A DNA stretch of 64,000 nt, taken from positions 2,604,001 to 2,668,000 of the forward strand of contig NZ_FYEY01000001.1 of assembly GCF_900187385.1 (NCBI RefSeq), in the 5' to 3' direction. This stretch comes from Streptomyces sp. 2114.4. Its GTDB lineage: Bacteria; Actinomycetota; Actinomycetes; Streptomycetales; Streptomycetaceae. Below the pieces are notes generated by a model that saw nothing but the letters and a program-made list of their open reading frames with translations, was not told where the DNA came from and searched no databases. Within the stretch, counting starts at the first letter, position 1. Each line of letters opens with the position of its first letter. Both the position numbers and the translations under genes were made by a program. This document shows positions 44,601 to 52,496 of this stretch, piece after piece.

Positions 44601-45125
44601 CGCGCTACCTGGTGCAGGTTTCACCAGGTGTGGCCGACAGAAGCTCGACCACCGCCCTCACAGAAAATCTGCCGCGTCGGCGATAGACATGCGACCTCGC
44701 AGGGGTTAGTGTTTTCGTCGTAGCCAAGAGATCGAAGGCACGGCAGAGGTCGAACTGCCGCGCGTGCAGTGCCAGAAGAGGCACGGCAGTGGAGTCGCGG
44801 GGCCGAAAGATGTGCACAAGGGCCCCGCGACTGACTGCCGGGCCGGGCGGCCCCCGGGGCCGCGAGCGGAACAGCCGATCCGCAGGAGCAAGCAGGTCGG
44901 CAGGAGGATGAGAAGGAGGCAGACGCCATCAGGATCGCCCGGGCGAGGAAGTGAGTCCGCTCGGGTACCGCAGGCCCCGGATTGGAAGGTGGTCCCCGGT
45001 CACGCAGCCGCGATCCCCGCACTTCCCGCCCTCTCCCGGGCGACGGTGCGGAAACAGAAGGCCGGCACCGCAGTAAGCCGGCAGATGGTGTTCAAACCCC
45101 TCGGGGCCCTGGTGCGTGTTCGGCA
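44395..45125. repeat. Right arm of the 1.4-kb imperfect inverted duplication
   Basis: Inverted counterpart of 43680-44394; see the matching runs given there. It additionally retains a 5' portion of the small gene (44800-44920) lost from the left arm. Confidence 0.8.
44800..45085 (+). pseudogene. Small-protein remnant, right copy
   Basis: One frame gives an acidic stretch ending [15 protein letters not shown] and then TGA; after a 1-nt shift the next frame continues [20 protein letters not shown] and reads through the position of the left copy's stop (CGG-CAG instead of CGG-TAG). Decayed copy of the same unknown small protein. Confidence 0.4.
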
Positions 45126-45461
45126 CCAGGGCCCCGCGATGCATTCCCCGCCATCCGAACTCCGTTTCCGCGCCCGAGCACGGCCGCCGTGCCCCGGGGA
45201 CGTTCAGCCGGCGTCGGACAGCCTGACCCCACAGCAGCCAGGCAGACGAGCTCGGCCGATATCGTCGCCGGAGCTGTTCGCCATCAGCCTGACGCGAACC
45301 GGACTGAGCACCGCGGTCGAGGTGTCCCCTGACCTCGCGGCAGCGTCCGAGCCTCCGCGCCTGTGAACATGGGGCGGACGAGGCATACCAGCCGGCGCAC
45401 CGCCGTGGTCAGCAGACGGCGAGGGAGATGGCGGTGTAGCGCGCGGTGAAGCCGGCCACGG
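45126..45461. other. Noncoding stretch of the island
   Basis: About 335 nt with no recognisable gene. The minus strand near 45400-45460 reads FHALTVAGFTARYTAISLAVC in one frame, possibly another gene scrap, but I cannot assign it. Confidence 0.5.
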
Positions 45462-45617
45462 TCAGGGCGTGGAAGGGGCCGGGACCGTCGCGGCATGGAG
45501 CCAGCCGCGAAGCTTCGGCTTCATCGGCTCCACCAGGTCGGCCGCCCGCTCCGCCAGCGCGGCAGCCGGGTGAGGGCCCTCCCCGGCGCTGTCCGTGGTC
45601 GTCCAGGGCGCAGTCAT
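45462..45617 (-). pseudogene. Haemolysin III (TrhA/PAQR) N-terminal fragment
   Basis: A 51-codon frame from ATG 45617 ends ADLVEPMKPKLRGWLHA and then diverges to a stop. MKPKLRGWLHA is the characteristic beginning of the haemolysin III membrane protein family, just before the first helix; none of the seven helices follow. Truncated. Confidence 0.5.
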
Positions 45618-45758
45618 CACCGGACGGCCGGCCCCGAGGCGGTGGCGGACTTCCAGGTACTCGAGGGGGTCGGAACGGCTAGGACCGTCTTCCGCTCTCG
45701 CTCTTCCGGCCGCTGAGTTGGCCGCTGCCGGGCGGATTCTTTGCCCACAGCGGTCCGG

Positions 45759-46067
45759 TCAGGCTTGAGCCGGGTGCCCCAGCAAGGCCGACGCCGTCTC
45801 CAGTGGTGTGAGACCGGCCGGTGGCACGAGCGCGGCAGCCGGGCGGCACACGAAGCCGAGGCGGCTCAGGGCTCGGGTCACTTCACCGGCGGAGAAGTCA
45901 CGGCGATCCTGCCGGGTGATGATCTCCCCGACCTGCTTGACGGGGTAATGGCGGCGACCGATGAGCACGGACTCACCTGTGATGGGTTCGGCTTTGATGC
46001 CCTTCATCGCATCCTGCACCTCGGTCTTGAGCAGGTCGAAAGGGAAGCGGGCGATGACGACGCGCAT
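45759..46067 (-). CDS. SCO5918-family conserved protein
   Basis: A 102-residue protein (MRVVIARFPFDLLKTEVQDAMKG at the start; then GRRHYPVKQVGEIITRQDRRDF and SAGEVTRALSRLGFVC). ATG 46067 follows AGAGG. I recognise it as the small Streptomyces family named after SCO5918, which in S. coelicolor is also near a DEAD-box helicase gene. Function unknown; the shared context with helicase and CspA genes suggests a cold-shock or RNA-related role. Confidence 0.65.
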   Translation of the reverse strand: MRVVIARFPFDLLKTEVQDAMKGIKAEPITGESVLIGRRHYPVKQVGEIITRQDRRDFSAGEVTRALSRLGFVCRPAAALVPPAGLTPLETASALLGHPAQA

Positions 46068-46127
46068 AGTGCCTCTACAAGGTCGAAGAGAAGCCGGAAA
46101 CGGATCGCCGGCCTGGGCGGAGAGGGA

Positions 46128-46517
46128 TCAACGGGTGAGGACCACGACGCCCAGGGCGTGCCCGTCCTCACCGATCACGGGTGAGGCCCGCAGCGCGCGT
46201 TGACGCATGGCGCGTTCCGCGTCGTGTGCAGACATCATGGGCGAAGTGAAGGGCCCACGGTCGTAGATGAGGTCCCGCAGCCGGGTCTCCTCGGTGTACC
46301 AGGAGCCCCGGTGGTGGGCTGTCATCTGGGAGCGGGTGATCAGGCCCGTACACCGCCCGTCCTCGTCACGGACGAGGAGATGGTCGGCACGGGCCCCGAT
46401 GAGGACGGACAGGGCCACGTCGACGATCATGTCGTCGCCGACCTGTGGTCCCGGCGACGACATGACGTCGCCGGCTGCCCTGTCGGAACGGTCCGCCTGG
46501 GGGTAGCTCTGCAGCAT
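46128..46517 (-). CDS. CBS-domain protein
   Basis: A 129-residue protein made almost wholly of a CBS pair: first unit around VMSSPGPQVGDDMIVDVALSVL and HLLVRDEDGRCTGLITRSQM, second around FTSPMMSAHDAERAMRQ and ASPVIGEDGHALGVVVLTR. Such pairs bind adenine nucleotides as regulatory sensors. GGAGG is 9 nt before ATG 46517. It lies between the SCO5918-type and helicase genes in the same direction. Confidence 0.85.
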   Translation of the reverse strand: MLQSYPQADRSDRAAGDVMSSPGPQVGDDMIVDVALSVLIGARADHLLVRDEDGRCTGLITRSQMTAHHRGSWYTEETRLRDLIYDRGPFTSPMMSAHDAERAMRQRALRASPVIGEDGHALGVVVLTR

Positions 46518-46579
46518 CAACGAAAGCCTCCGTGACAATGGTGATCCGACGAACCGAGCGTGATCGTTCCGGAACCGGC

Positions 46580-48094
46580 CTAGGCGGCCGGGGCCGAGGA
46601 GGTCTGCCGCGCAGTCGGTGTCGCGGTTCGGGCTGATCCTGCGGCACGGCGGGCCTGGGCGGGGCGGCTGCGGCGGCCGCGTGTGGAGGAGCCGCTGCGC
46701 TTGGTGCGTTCGACGACCGGTGCGGCGATGGTGACCGGGGTACCGGAGGGTGCCTGGGCGCCGGTGATGCGGCTCAGCTCGGCCTCGCCCGAGCGGACCT
46801 GGGTGGTCTGCGGGGTGATGCCCGCGTCCGCCATCAGGCGGTTCATGGTGCGGCGCTGGTTGGGCAGGACGAGGGTGACGACGCTGCCGGACTCGCCGGC
46901 GCGCGCGGTACGGCCGCCGCGGTGCAGGTAGTCCTTGTGGTCGCTGGGCGGGTCGACGTTGACGACGAGGTCGAGGTTGTCGACGTGGATGCCGCGGGCG
47001 GCGACGTTGGTGGCCACCAGGACGGTGACATGGCCGGTCTTGAACTGGGCCAGGGTGCGGGTGCGCTGGGGCTGGGACTTGCCGCCGTGCAGGGCCGCGG
47101 CGCGGACACCGCTGTTCAGCAGGTGCTTGGTGAGGCTGTCCACGGCGTGCTTGGTGTCCAGGAACATGATCGACCGACCTTCGCGGGCGGCGATCTCCGT
47201 GGTGGTGGCGTGCTTGTCGGCGCCGTGGACGTGCAGCACGTGGTGCTCCATCGTCGTGACCGCGCCCGCCGAGGGGTCGACGGAGTGGACCACGGGGTCG
47301 GTCAGGTAACGCCGGACCAGCAGGTCGACGTTGCGGTCCAGGGTGGCCGAGAAGAGCATCCGCTGCCCCTCGGGACGGACCTGGTCGAGCAGCGCGGTGA
47401 CCTGGGGCATGAAGCCCATGTCGGCCATCTGGTCGGCCTCGTCCAGCACGGTGATGCCGACCTGGTTCAGCCGGCAGTCACCGCGCTGGATGAGGTCCTT
47501 GAGCCGTCCCGGCGTGGCGACGACCACCTCGGCCCCGCCGCGCAGTGCGCTGGACTGGCGGCCGATCGACATTCCGCCGACGACGGTGGCCAGCCGCAGC
47601 TTGAGCGACCGGGCGTAGGGGGTGAGGGCGTCGGTGACCTGCTGGGCCAGTTCCCGGGTGGGGACCAGGACCAGTGCCAGCGGCTGGCGGGGCTCGGCGC
47701 GCTGCCCGGCGGTACGGGCCAGCAGGGCCAGACCGAAGGCGAGAGTCTTGCCCGATCCCGTACGTCCGCGGCCGAGAACGTCGCGTCCGGCCAGCGAGTT
47801 CGGCAGCGTGGCGGCCTGGATCGGGAACGGGGCGGACATGCCTTCCGCACTGAGGGCCGCCAGCAGCGCCGGCGGCATGTCCAGCTCGGCGAAAGTCTCG
47901 GCCGGGGGCAGGGCGGGAGTGTGGGTGACGGGCAGGGCGAACTCTCCCTGCAGTGCCGCGGGACGCCGTCCGGAGCCCCCGGAACGCCCGGTGCCCGAGC
48001 GGTTCGGCCCACCGGAGCGGTAGCCGCCGCGGCCTGAGCCGGACGAGCCGGCAGAGCGGGAGTAGCGGTCATTCGTGCGAGCTGTGCGGTTCAT
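46580..48094 (-). CDS. DEAD-box ATP-dependent RNA helicase
   Basis: A 504-residue helicase with a Ser/Gly/Arg-rich N-terminus (residues 1-45) and a basic Arg/Ala tail (450-504). Core motifs are complete: Q-motif region, GRTGSGKT, PTRELA, TPGR, LDEADQM, SAT (FSATLD), then HGGKSQPQR, VATNVAARGI and HRGGRTARAG. GAGGAAGG precedes ATG 48094. It unwinds RNA duplexes, e.g. structured mRNA in the cold, which fits the CspA gene directly upstream. The 5' leader to the cspA terminator is about 290 nt and unusually AT-richer than the surroundings. Confidence 0.93.
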   Translation of the reverse strand: MNRTARTNDRYSRSAGSSGSGRGGYRSGGPNRSGTGRSGGSGRRPAALQGEFALPVTHTPALPPAETFAELDMPPALLAALSAEGMSAPFPIQAATLPNSLAGRDVLGRGRTGSGKTLAFGLALLARTAGQRAEPRQPLALVLVPTRELAQQVTDALTPYARSLKLRLATVVGGMSIGRQSSALRGGAEVVVATPGRLKDLIQRGDCRLNQVGITVLDEADQMADMGFMPQVTALLDQVRPEGQRMLFSATLDRNVDLLVRRYLTDPVVHSVDPSAGAVTTMEHHVLHVHGADKHATTTEIAAREGRSIMFLDTKHAVDSLTKHLLNSGVRAAALHGGKSQPQRTRTLAQFKTGHVTVLVATNVAARGIHVDNLDLVVNVDPPSDHKDYLHRGGRTARAGESGSVVTLVLPNQRRTMNRLMADAGITPQTTQVRSGEAELSRITGAQAPSGTPVTIAAPVVERTKRSGSSTRGRRSRPAQARRAAGSARTATPTARQTSSAPAA

Positions 48095-48384
48095 GGAGAA
48101 CCTTCCTCGATGCGGTACGTCGAGGAATTCCCGGCGGCAATGAGCCGCACACAAAGAATCGCAAGAACGAACCGATGAAATGGGATGAAACGAAGCGGGG
48201 AGAAAATGTGTCGCCCCTGCACGCCGAAGCGGGACCGGAAATTTCGCAAAGAAGAGCGAAACAGCTGCCGGATCGTCATTCGGGCGGATTGCCGCCGCAT
48301 CATGGCGGTCGGGAGTCGAACTTGCCCGCGCGCTTGCCGCGTGTGCGGCCATTGCGGGGAACGCGGGAACCCCGAAAAGCAACG

Positions 48385-48418
48385 AGCTGGGGCCGCACCC
48401 AAGGTGCGGGCCCCAGCT
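48385..48418. terminator. Terminator of the cold-shock gene
   Basis: AGCTGGGGCCGCACC pairs with GGTGCGGGCCCCAGCT (one bulged base, 3-nt loop), 13 nt past the cold-shock gene stop on the minus strand. Confidence 0.85.
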
Positions 48419-48431
48419 ACGGTGTAACGCG

Positions 48432-48635
48432 TCAGGCGGGAACGATGTTCTCGGCCTGCGGGCCCTTCTGGCCCTGCGTGACGTCGAAGTTCACCTTCTG
48501 GCCTTCCTGCAGCTCGCGGAAGCCCTGGGCGGCGATGTTCGAGTAGTGGGCGAAGACGTCAGCGCCGCCACCCTCCTGCTCGATGAAGCCGAAACCCTTT
48601 TCCGCGTTGAACCACTTCACGGTGCCAGTAGCCAT
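48432..48635 (-). CDS. Cold-shock protein, CspA family
   Basis: A 67-residue single cold-shock domain. RNP1 (KGFGFI) and RNP2 (VFAHYS) are intact, with the canonical start [17 protein letters not shown] and the [10 protein letters not shown] end. Binds single-stranded RNA/DNA as an RNA chaperone. AGGAG lies 5-9 nt before ATG 48635. A hairpin terminator follows, so it is a separate transcript from the helicase. Confidence 0.96.
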   Translation of the reverse strand: MATGTVKWFNAEKGFGFIEQEGGGADVFAHYSNIAAQGFRELQEGQKVNFDVTQGQKGPQAENIVPA

Positions 48636-49330
48636 GTCATATCTCCTTCGGGGCAGTGCCCGGAGCCCACACCCTGCGAGCTCCGTATCGCTGCGTTGAT
48701 TGCCCGTCCGGAAACAAACACCGGAAATACGAAAGCGCTCCGCCGTGTACGACGGCGAGCACGCTTGAAGTCTTGGGAACCACAACTGCAACTGAGATCG
48801 ACGGTAGCACGGTACTGGCGACCATGCCCGGCACATGATCCCGACGCTTACGGGAGCGTAAAAAACCCCTACCGCACCAGTGGCCATTTCTGTAGTCGCG
48901 GCGTGAGATATTCGGCATCAGCGCTCGCCCGCATTCGGCCGGAAAATGCGTCGACCCCTCGCCCGACCGGGCTCCGCAGGCACGGGCCGGACGCCGCCCT
49001 CGGCGCCTGCCCCGACCGCACCGCACGACCGTCGGGGGCAGCACGGCGCAGCACGCCAGGAGCGGCGTGCCGGGCGAGCTCGCGGGGGCGGGGCATGAAG
49101 CCCCTTTTCCGCAGGCCGACCCACGGGCAGCGCAGACATCCCGGCACGCGGCGCCCGGCCACGGGGAAAACTTTCGTCTGTTGCCGCAGTTGAGGAAAAA
49201 CTACACCGACAACAGCAGATATCGGCAGTACGCCCGCTCCCTGAGGGCCGTCGGCGAAGACTCGCCGTCCCGCTGCGCCCCGAAGGCGGCGATCCCGCTA
49301 CTCCCGCTGCCGGCTGCACACCGCGGGCCC
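48636..49330. other. Noncoding region upstream of the cold-shock gene
   Basis: About 700 nt. The proximal 250 nt probably contain the promoter and leader of the cold-shock gene; beyond that I see no convincing gene on either strand. Confidence 0.55.
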
Positions 49331-49510
49331 GATGAGTCAGCGGCCTGGGCGGCGCCACTCGTGTACTCGTCGAACTCGCGTCGGCTGATGCCGGTTTGAG
49401 TAGGAGCGGGGGCGTAGAGGACCACGGTGGTGCCGGGTGGCGCGGCGACGCGCTGTCGGCGCACCTCGACCGTCTTGCTGCCCGCCAGGATCGCGGTAGC
49501 CCTATTGAAA
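49331..49510 (-). pseudogene. ASCH-domain protein fragment at the island edge
   Basis: The minus strand reads AILAGSKTVEVRRQRVAAPP then GTTVVLYAPAPT, the conserved RNA-binding-like ASCH start, and continues GISRREFDEYTSGA after an apparent internal deletion. The upstream end is cut by the att repeat at 49526, so the start of the gene is missing. Confidence 0.5.
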
Positions 49511-49525
49511 GCGTCCCCACCAGGC

Positions 49526-49570
49526 GCCTTCTAAGCACTTGGCCGCAGGTTCGAGTCCTGCCGGGGGCGC
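49526..49570 (+). repeat. Attachment-site repeat (att), right end of island
   Basis: Exact copy of 42369-42413: anticodon loop to the discriminator base of tRNA-Arg. The sequence 5' of it does not form a tRNA, so this is a displaced 3' half, not a second tRNA gene. Confidence 0.9.
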
Positions 49571-49577
49571 TCCGCCA

Positions 49578-49604
49578 GACCCTCCCCTTCGGGAGGGTCC
49601 TTTT
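49578..49604 (+). terminator. Hairpin following the displaced tRNA 3' half
   Basis: GACCCTCCC, CTTC loop, GGGAGGGTC followed by TTTT. By position it is probably the original terminator of tRNA-Arg before the island inserted. Confidence 0.75.
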
Positions 49605-49632
49605 GCTGGTCCTTGCCGAGCACACCGGCGCG

Positions 49633-50184
49633 TCAGCCGACGAGGCCGGCCCGTCGCAGCAGCCTCAGCCAGTCGTCGTACTCCGCCAACTCGTCGTCGA
49701 TCGACGCAAGCCGTGCGTACTCCATGGTGGCCAGCTGCTCCAGAAAGAACGCCTCCAGCCCGGGCGCGAGCCGCTCGAAGCGCTCCGCGTCGACCCACTC
49801 GCCGTCGTCGTCCGGGATGCCGAGGACGGCGCCGTCTGCGCGGTCGAGGAATACCGGCGCCTCGTTGATCATCCCGACGCAGAACAGCTTCTCCGGGCAC
49901 AGCCCCAGCGGGGAGTCGGCCACCGGCCCGCAGTAGAACTGGTGCTCCTCGGCCTCCTCCAGGCCGAAGAGCTGCACGGACGGCCCGCAGCTTGCACCGT
50001 CCAGCACACGGCAGAAGTCCAGAAACTCCCGCGGCGCCCCGTCGGCCTCCGAGGTGGCTGCCGTCTCCTCGTCGATCGTCCCACCGAGCGTGAACCGGAG
50101 CAGGTCCGGGCTTTCCGCCAGCGCCGACCGCAGGGCGTCCACCGTCGCGCTCAGACGGGACGGTCCCGGATTCGCGTCAGTCAT
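49633..50184 (-). CDS. SMI1/KNR4 (SUKH) family protein, probable immunity protein
   Basis: A 183-residue acidic protein. SUKH hallmarks are visible in PREFLDFCRVLDGASCG, LFGLEEAEEHQFYCGP, LFCVGMINEAPVFLDRADG and AVLGIPDDDGEWV. SUKH proteins commonly neutralise polymorphic nuclease or deaminase toxins. ATG 50184 overlaps by 8 nt the stop of an upstream frame whose C-terminal part resembles a secreted-toxin tip, supporting a toxin-immunity pair. The 1-nt-tight coupling supports the start. Confidence 0.75.
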   Translation of the reverse strand: MTDANPGPSRLSATVDALRSALAESPDLLRFTLGGTIDEETAATSEADGAPREFLDFCRVLDGASCGPSVQLFGLEEAEEHQFYCGPVADSPLGLCPEKLFCVGMINEAPVFLDRADGAVLGIPDDDGEWVDAERFERLAPGLEAFFLEQLATMEYARLASIDDELAEYDDWLRLLRRAGLVG

Positions 50185-50351
50185 CCGGCCACCACCCGAC
50201 ATCGGTATCGATCGGATTGCCGTCCGGAAGCTTGCCGATCTGCGGGCGGATCCGCTGCGTGCCGATCGCGAAGTTCGTCGTCCGGTCGAACCTCCGCACG
50301 CCACGCCTCCGGACCACCGGTCTGGAACTCGTTGACGTGGTCGGGTTGCAT
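50177..50351 (-). pseudogene. C-terminal remnant of a polymorphic-toxin-like protein
   Basis: The minus strand gives VNEFQTGGPEAWRAEV in one frame and, after a 1-nt shift, RRFDRTTNFAIGTQRIRPQI followed by GKLPDGNPIDTDVGWWPDD and a stop overlapping the SUKH start. The two parts look like one domain broken by an indel. Upstream sequence changes abruptly into a MarR-like fragment, so no full toxin exists here. Confidence 0.45.
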
Positions 50352-50422
50352 TTTACGGGCGGCCACCGCGCCCCCTCGGCGACCTCGGGGGCGTCCTTGT
50401 GGTTCCTGCGGATCGGGCCATC

Positions 50423-50524
50423 CCTCACGACCAGCTCCTGACCCGGGTGCAGGCCGATCCGGCGCGAGAGCTGTCCGGCGAACATGCGGTGCAGGCGCGC
50501 CAGGCGGAAGGTCGCGTGACTCAC
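50423..50524 (-). pseudogene. MarR-family regulator fragment
   Basis: FRLARLHRMFAGQLSRRIGL followed by HPGQELVV is the first two helices of a MarR winged-helix protein; the DNA-recognition helix is missing. It is oriented away from the Old Yellow Enzyme remnant, as expected of a former divergent MarR-reductase pair. Confidence 0.45.
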
Positions 50525-50635
50525 CGGCCGGCCGTGACCGGTACCGACAGTGGCCTCCTGCCCCGCATCCACCGGTCCTCCCCGGCTCCCGGGCGTCCGT
50601 GCCGCGGCACCTCACAACTCCCGAGGAAGAAGACC

Positions 50636-50770
50636 ATCACCACTGCTTTCGATCCGATCGTCCTGGGCGGCAAGCACCTGACGAACCGCCTCGTGACGAC
50701 GCCGATGACCCGCAGCCGCGCCTACGGGCCGGGGGCGCCGAGCCGACCGAGCTGATGGCGACGTACTAGG
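50636..50770 (+). pseudogene. Old Yellow Enzyme (alkene reductase) N-terminal fragment
   Basis: ATC-ACC-ACT-GCT at 50636 aligns with the usual ATG start (MTTAFDPI), so the start codon seems mutated; GAGGAAG lies at the right distance. The frame reads TTAFDPIVLGGKHLTNRLV then TTPMTRSRAYGPG, followed by a frameshift and, in the next frame, EPTELMATY and a stop. Confidence 0.55.
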
Positions 50771-50937
50771 GGCGGCGCGCCGGGACAGACCCTGCTCGTC
50801 CACGGCGCCGGCGGCGGCGTGGGCACCGTCGCGGTGCGGTTGGCCGCCGCCCGCGGCACCCGCCTGCACCGCCGACTCGCCGACACCCTCCCGCACACCC
50901 CGAGGTCATATGGCCCGGGGCCAGGGTTCAGCAGGTG
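50771..50937 (+). pseudogene. Quinone oxidoreductase (MDR superfamily) fragment
   Basis: GQTLLVHGAGGGVGTVAVRL is the NADP-binding Rossmann motif of zinc-independent medium-chain dehydrogenases. Nothing before or after it belongs to the family, so only a scrap remains, ending against the biosynthetic operon. Confidence 0.5.
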
Positions 50938-52496
50938 ATGTCCTTCGGCTCGGCTGGGGGTGGCGCCGCCGCCGGCCGGCGGGGGAACAGCAATTCGGCC
51001 AGTGCCCGCCGGTCAAGCTTTCCGCTTGGCGTCAGCGGAAGGGAAGGAAGCGACCGCACGATATCCGGCACCATATATGCGGGAAGAGAGCGCGACAGCT
51101 CTCGCCGTATCGTTTCCGCGTCCACTCCCGCAGCGGCCTGGGAGACGACCGCGGCGACCAGGACATGCGCGCCTGCCCGTGTCGGGCGTGCGATAACCGC
51201 TCCGTCGGAAATTCCGGAGACAGCCCGGAGCCAGAATTCGATTTCGGCGAGTTCGATACGGAAACCGCGCACCTTGACCTGGTCATCGTTGCGGCCAAGA
51301 TACTCGATCCCGTCGGCCGACTTTCGCCCCAGGTCTCCCGTTCGATATTCCCGCACCACTCCCTTTGCGGTCGGCTTCGTCCTGAATCGGTCGGCGGTCA
51401 GGGTGTCCCGGTTCAGGTACCCGAGTGCGATGCTCTCGCCACTGACGCAGATTTCACCCGTGACACCTTCTTCGACGGGCCTGCCCACCGGGTCGCAGAC
51501 CTCCACCGTGAGGTGCGGCAAGGCGTGCCCGATCGGCGATCTGACCTGGCCCTGCAGTGTCTTTGAGTCAAGGATCTTCGCGGTCGCGTAGATGGTCGTC
51601 TCCGTCGGCCCGTACAGGTTGATCGCCGTCAGGAGCTGCCCCTGCTGCTGATCGACATCGGCGAGGAACGAGGAGACGGTGGGCAGGTCGACGGATTCGC
51701 CGGCCAGGAGCAGGTACCGGAGACGCAAAGGACGCGGCGCCCGGTGACAGGCTAGCGCCAGGAAGCGGAAGACCGACGGCACCTGGCTGTACACCGTGAC
51801 CTGCCGGCTGGACAGCAATTCCAGGAATGCTTCCGGTGACATGGCGGTCTCGCTGTCGACGAGAACCGCGCAGGCTCCGGTCGCCCAAGCACCCCACAGC
51901 TCGGAAACCGAAACGTCGAAACTGAGCGAATGACTGACGCTCCAGACGTCGTGCTCGTTCACCTCGACCAATTGCAGGAAAGCGTCGAGGAATCGGCACA
52001 CATGACGGTGCGTGATCAGGCAGCCTTTCGGCGTTCCGGTCGACCCGGAGGTGTAGATGACGTAGGCGAGCGCCGAGTCGTCGGTCGAAGCGGCGGCCAC
52101 GCGCCCCGAAGTCGGCGCAAGAAGGGCCGGATCGACGAGCCTGATGCCGAGTCCGAGGGCCTTTGCACCGGCAGTCGGGCCCACGACCACCCGCACCCGG
52201 GAATCGTCCAGGATGAAGCGCACCCGCTCGGCCGGATGGCTGGGGTCGAGCGGTACGTACGCCGCGCCGAGCCGCAAGATCGCCAGCAGGCCGATCGCGG
52301 CCGAGGGCCCGCGGTCGGCGAGGACGCCCACAAGGTCACCCGGCCGCACGCCTTCACCGGCCAGTGCGTTGGCGGTGGCGGCCGCCCGCATGTCGAGCTC
52401 GCGGTAGGTATAGGTCAGGTCACCGGCGCTCAGCGCAACTCGTTCCGGGAAGCGCGCCACGGTCGTGGCAAAGATCTCGGACAATGTGGCGGTCAT
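50928..52496 (-). CDS. Stand-alone NRPS adenylation protein
   Basis: A 522-residue amino-acid-activating enzyme, last gene of the operon. Core motifs: A2 LGAAYVPLDPSHP, A3 YTSGSTGTPKG, A4 SLSFDVSVSELWGA, A5 NLYGPTETT, A7 YRTGDLG, A8 GRNDDQVKVRGFRIELAEIE, A10 PLTPSGKLDRRAL. The Asp of A4 is kept, indicating an alpha-amino acid, but I do not predict which one. There is no carrier domain, so it must load the carrier of the neighbouring protein in trans. ATG 52496 overlaps the upstream stop (ATGA). Confidence 0.93.
   Translation of the reverse strand: MTATLSEIFATTVARFPERVALSAGDLTYTYRELDMRAAATANALAGEGVRPGDLVGVLADRGPSAAIGLLAILRLGAAYVPLDPSHPAERVRFILDDSRVRVVVGPTAGAKALGLGIRLVDPALLAPTSGRVAAASTDDSALAYVIYTSGSTGTPKGCLITHRHVCRFLDAFLQLVEVNEHDVWSVSHSLSFDVSVSELWGAWATGACAVLVDSETAMSPEAFLELLSSRQVTVYSQVPSVFRFLALACHRAPRPLRLRYLLLAGESVDLPTVSSFLADVDQQQGQLLTAINLYGPTETTIYATAKILDSKTLQGQVRSPIGHALPHLTVEVCDPVGRPVEEGVTGEICVSGESIALGYLNRDTLTADRFRTKPTAKGVVREYRTGDLGRKSADGIEYLGRNDDQVKVRGFRIELAEIEFWLRAVSGISDGAVIARPTRAGAHVLVAAVVSQAAAGVDAETIRRELSRSLPAYMVPDIVRSLPSLPLTPSGKLDRRALAELLFPRRPAAAPPPAEPKDITC

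Larger units (their letters stand above)
42369..49570. mobile_element. 7.2-kb genomic island integrated at tRNA-Arg(TCT), integrase not visible
   Basis: Bounded by the 45-nt direct repeats. Contents: an aldo/keto reductase pseudogene, a MerR regulator, a large inverted duplication with anti-sigma-like fragments, a haemolysin III fragment, SCO5918-type, CBS, DEAD-box and cold-shock genes, and an ASCH-domain fragment at the right edge. All intact genes read leftward. No integrase, excisionase or replication gene can be seen, so it appears to be a decayed, immobile element or an element whose ends were left after deletion. Confidence 0.75.

Noticed and set aside
49526..49570. Second tRNA-Arg gene
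   Set aside because: Only the 3' half from the anticodon loop on is present; no D-arm or 5' acceptor strand precedes it.
42369..49570. Integrase or replication gene of the island
   Set aside because: Both strands were read for tyrosine or serine recombinase motifs; none was seen.
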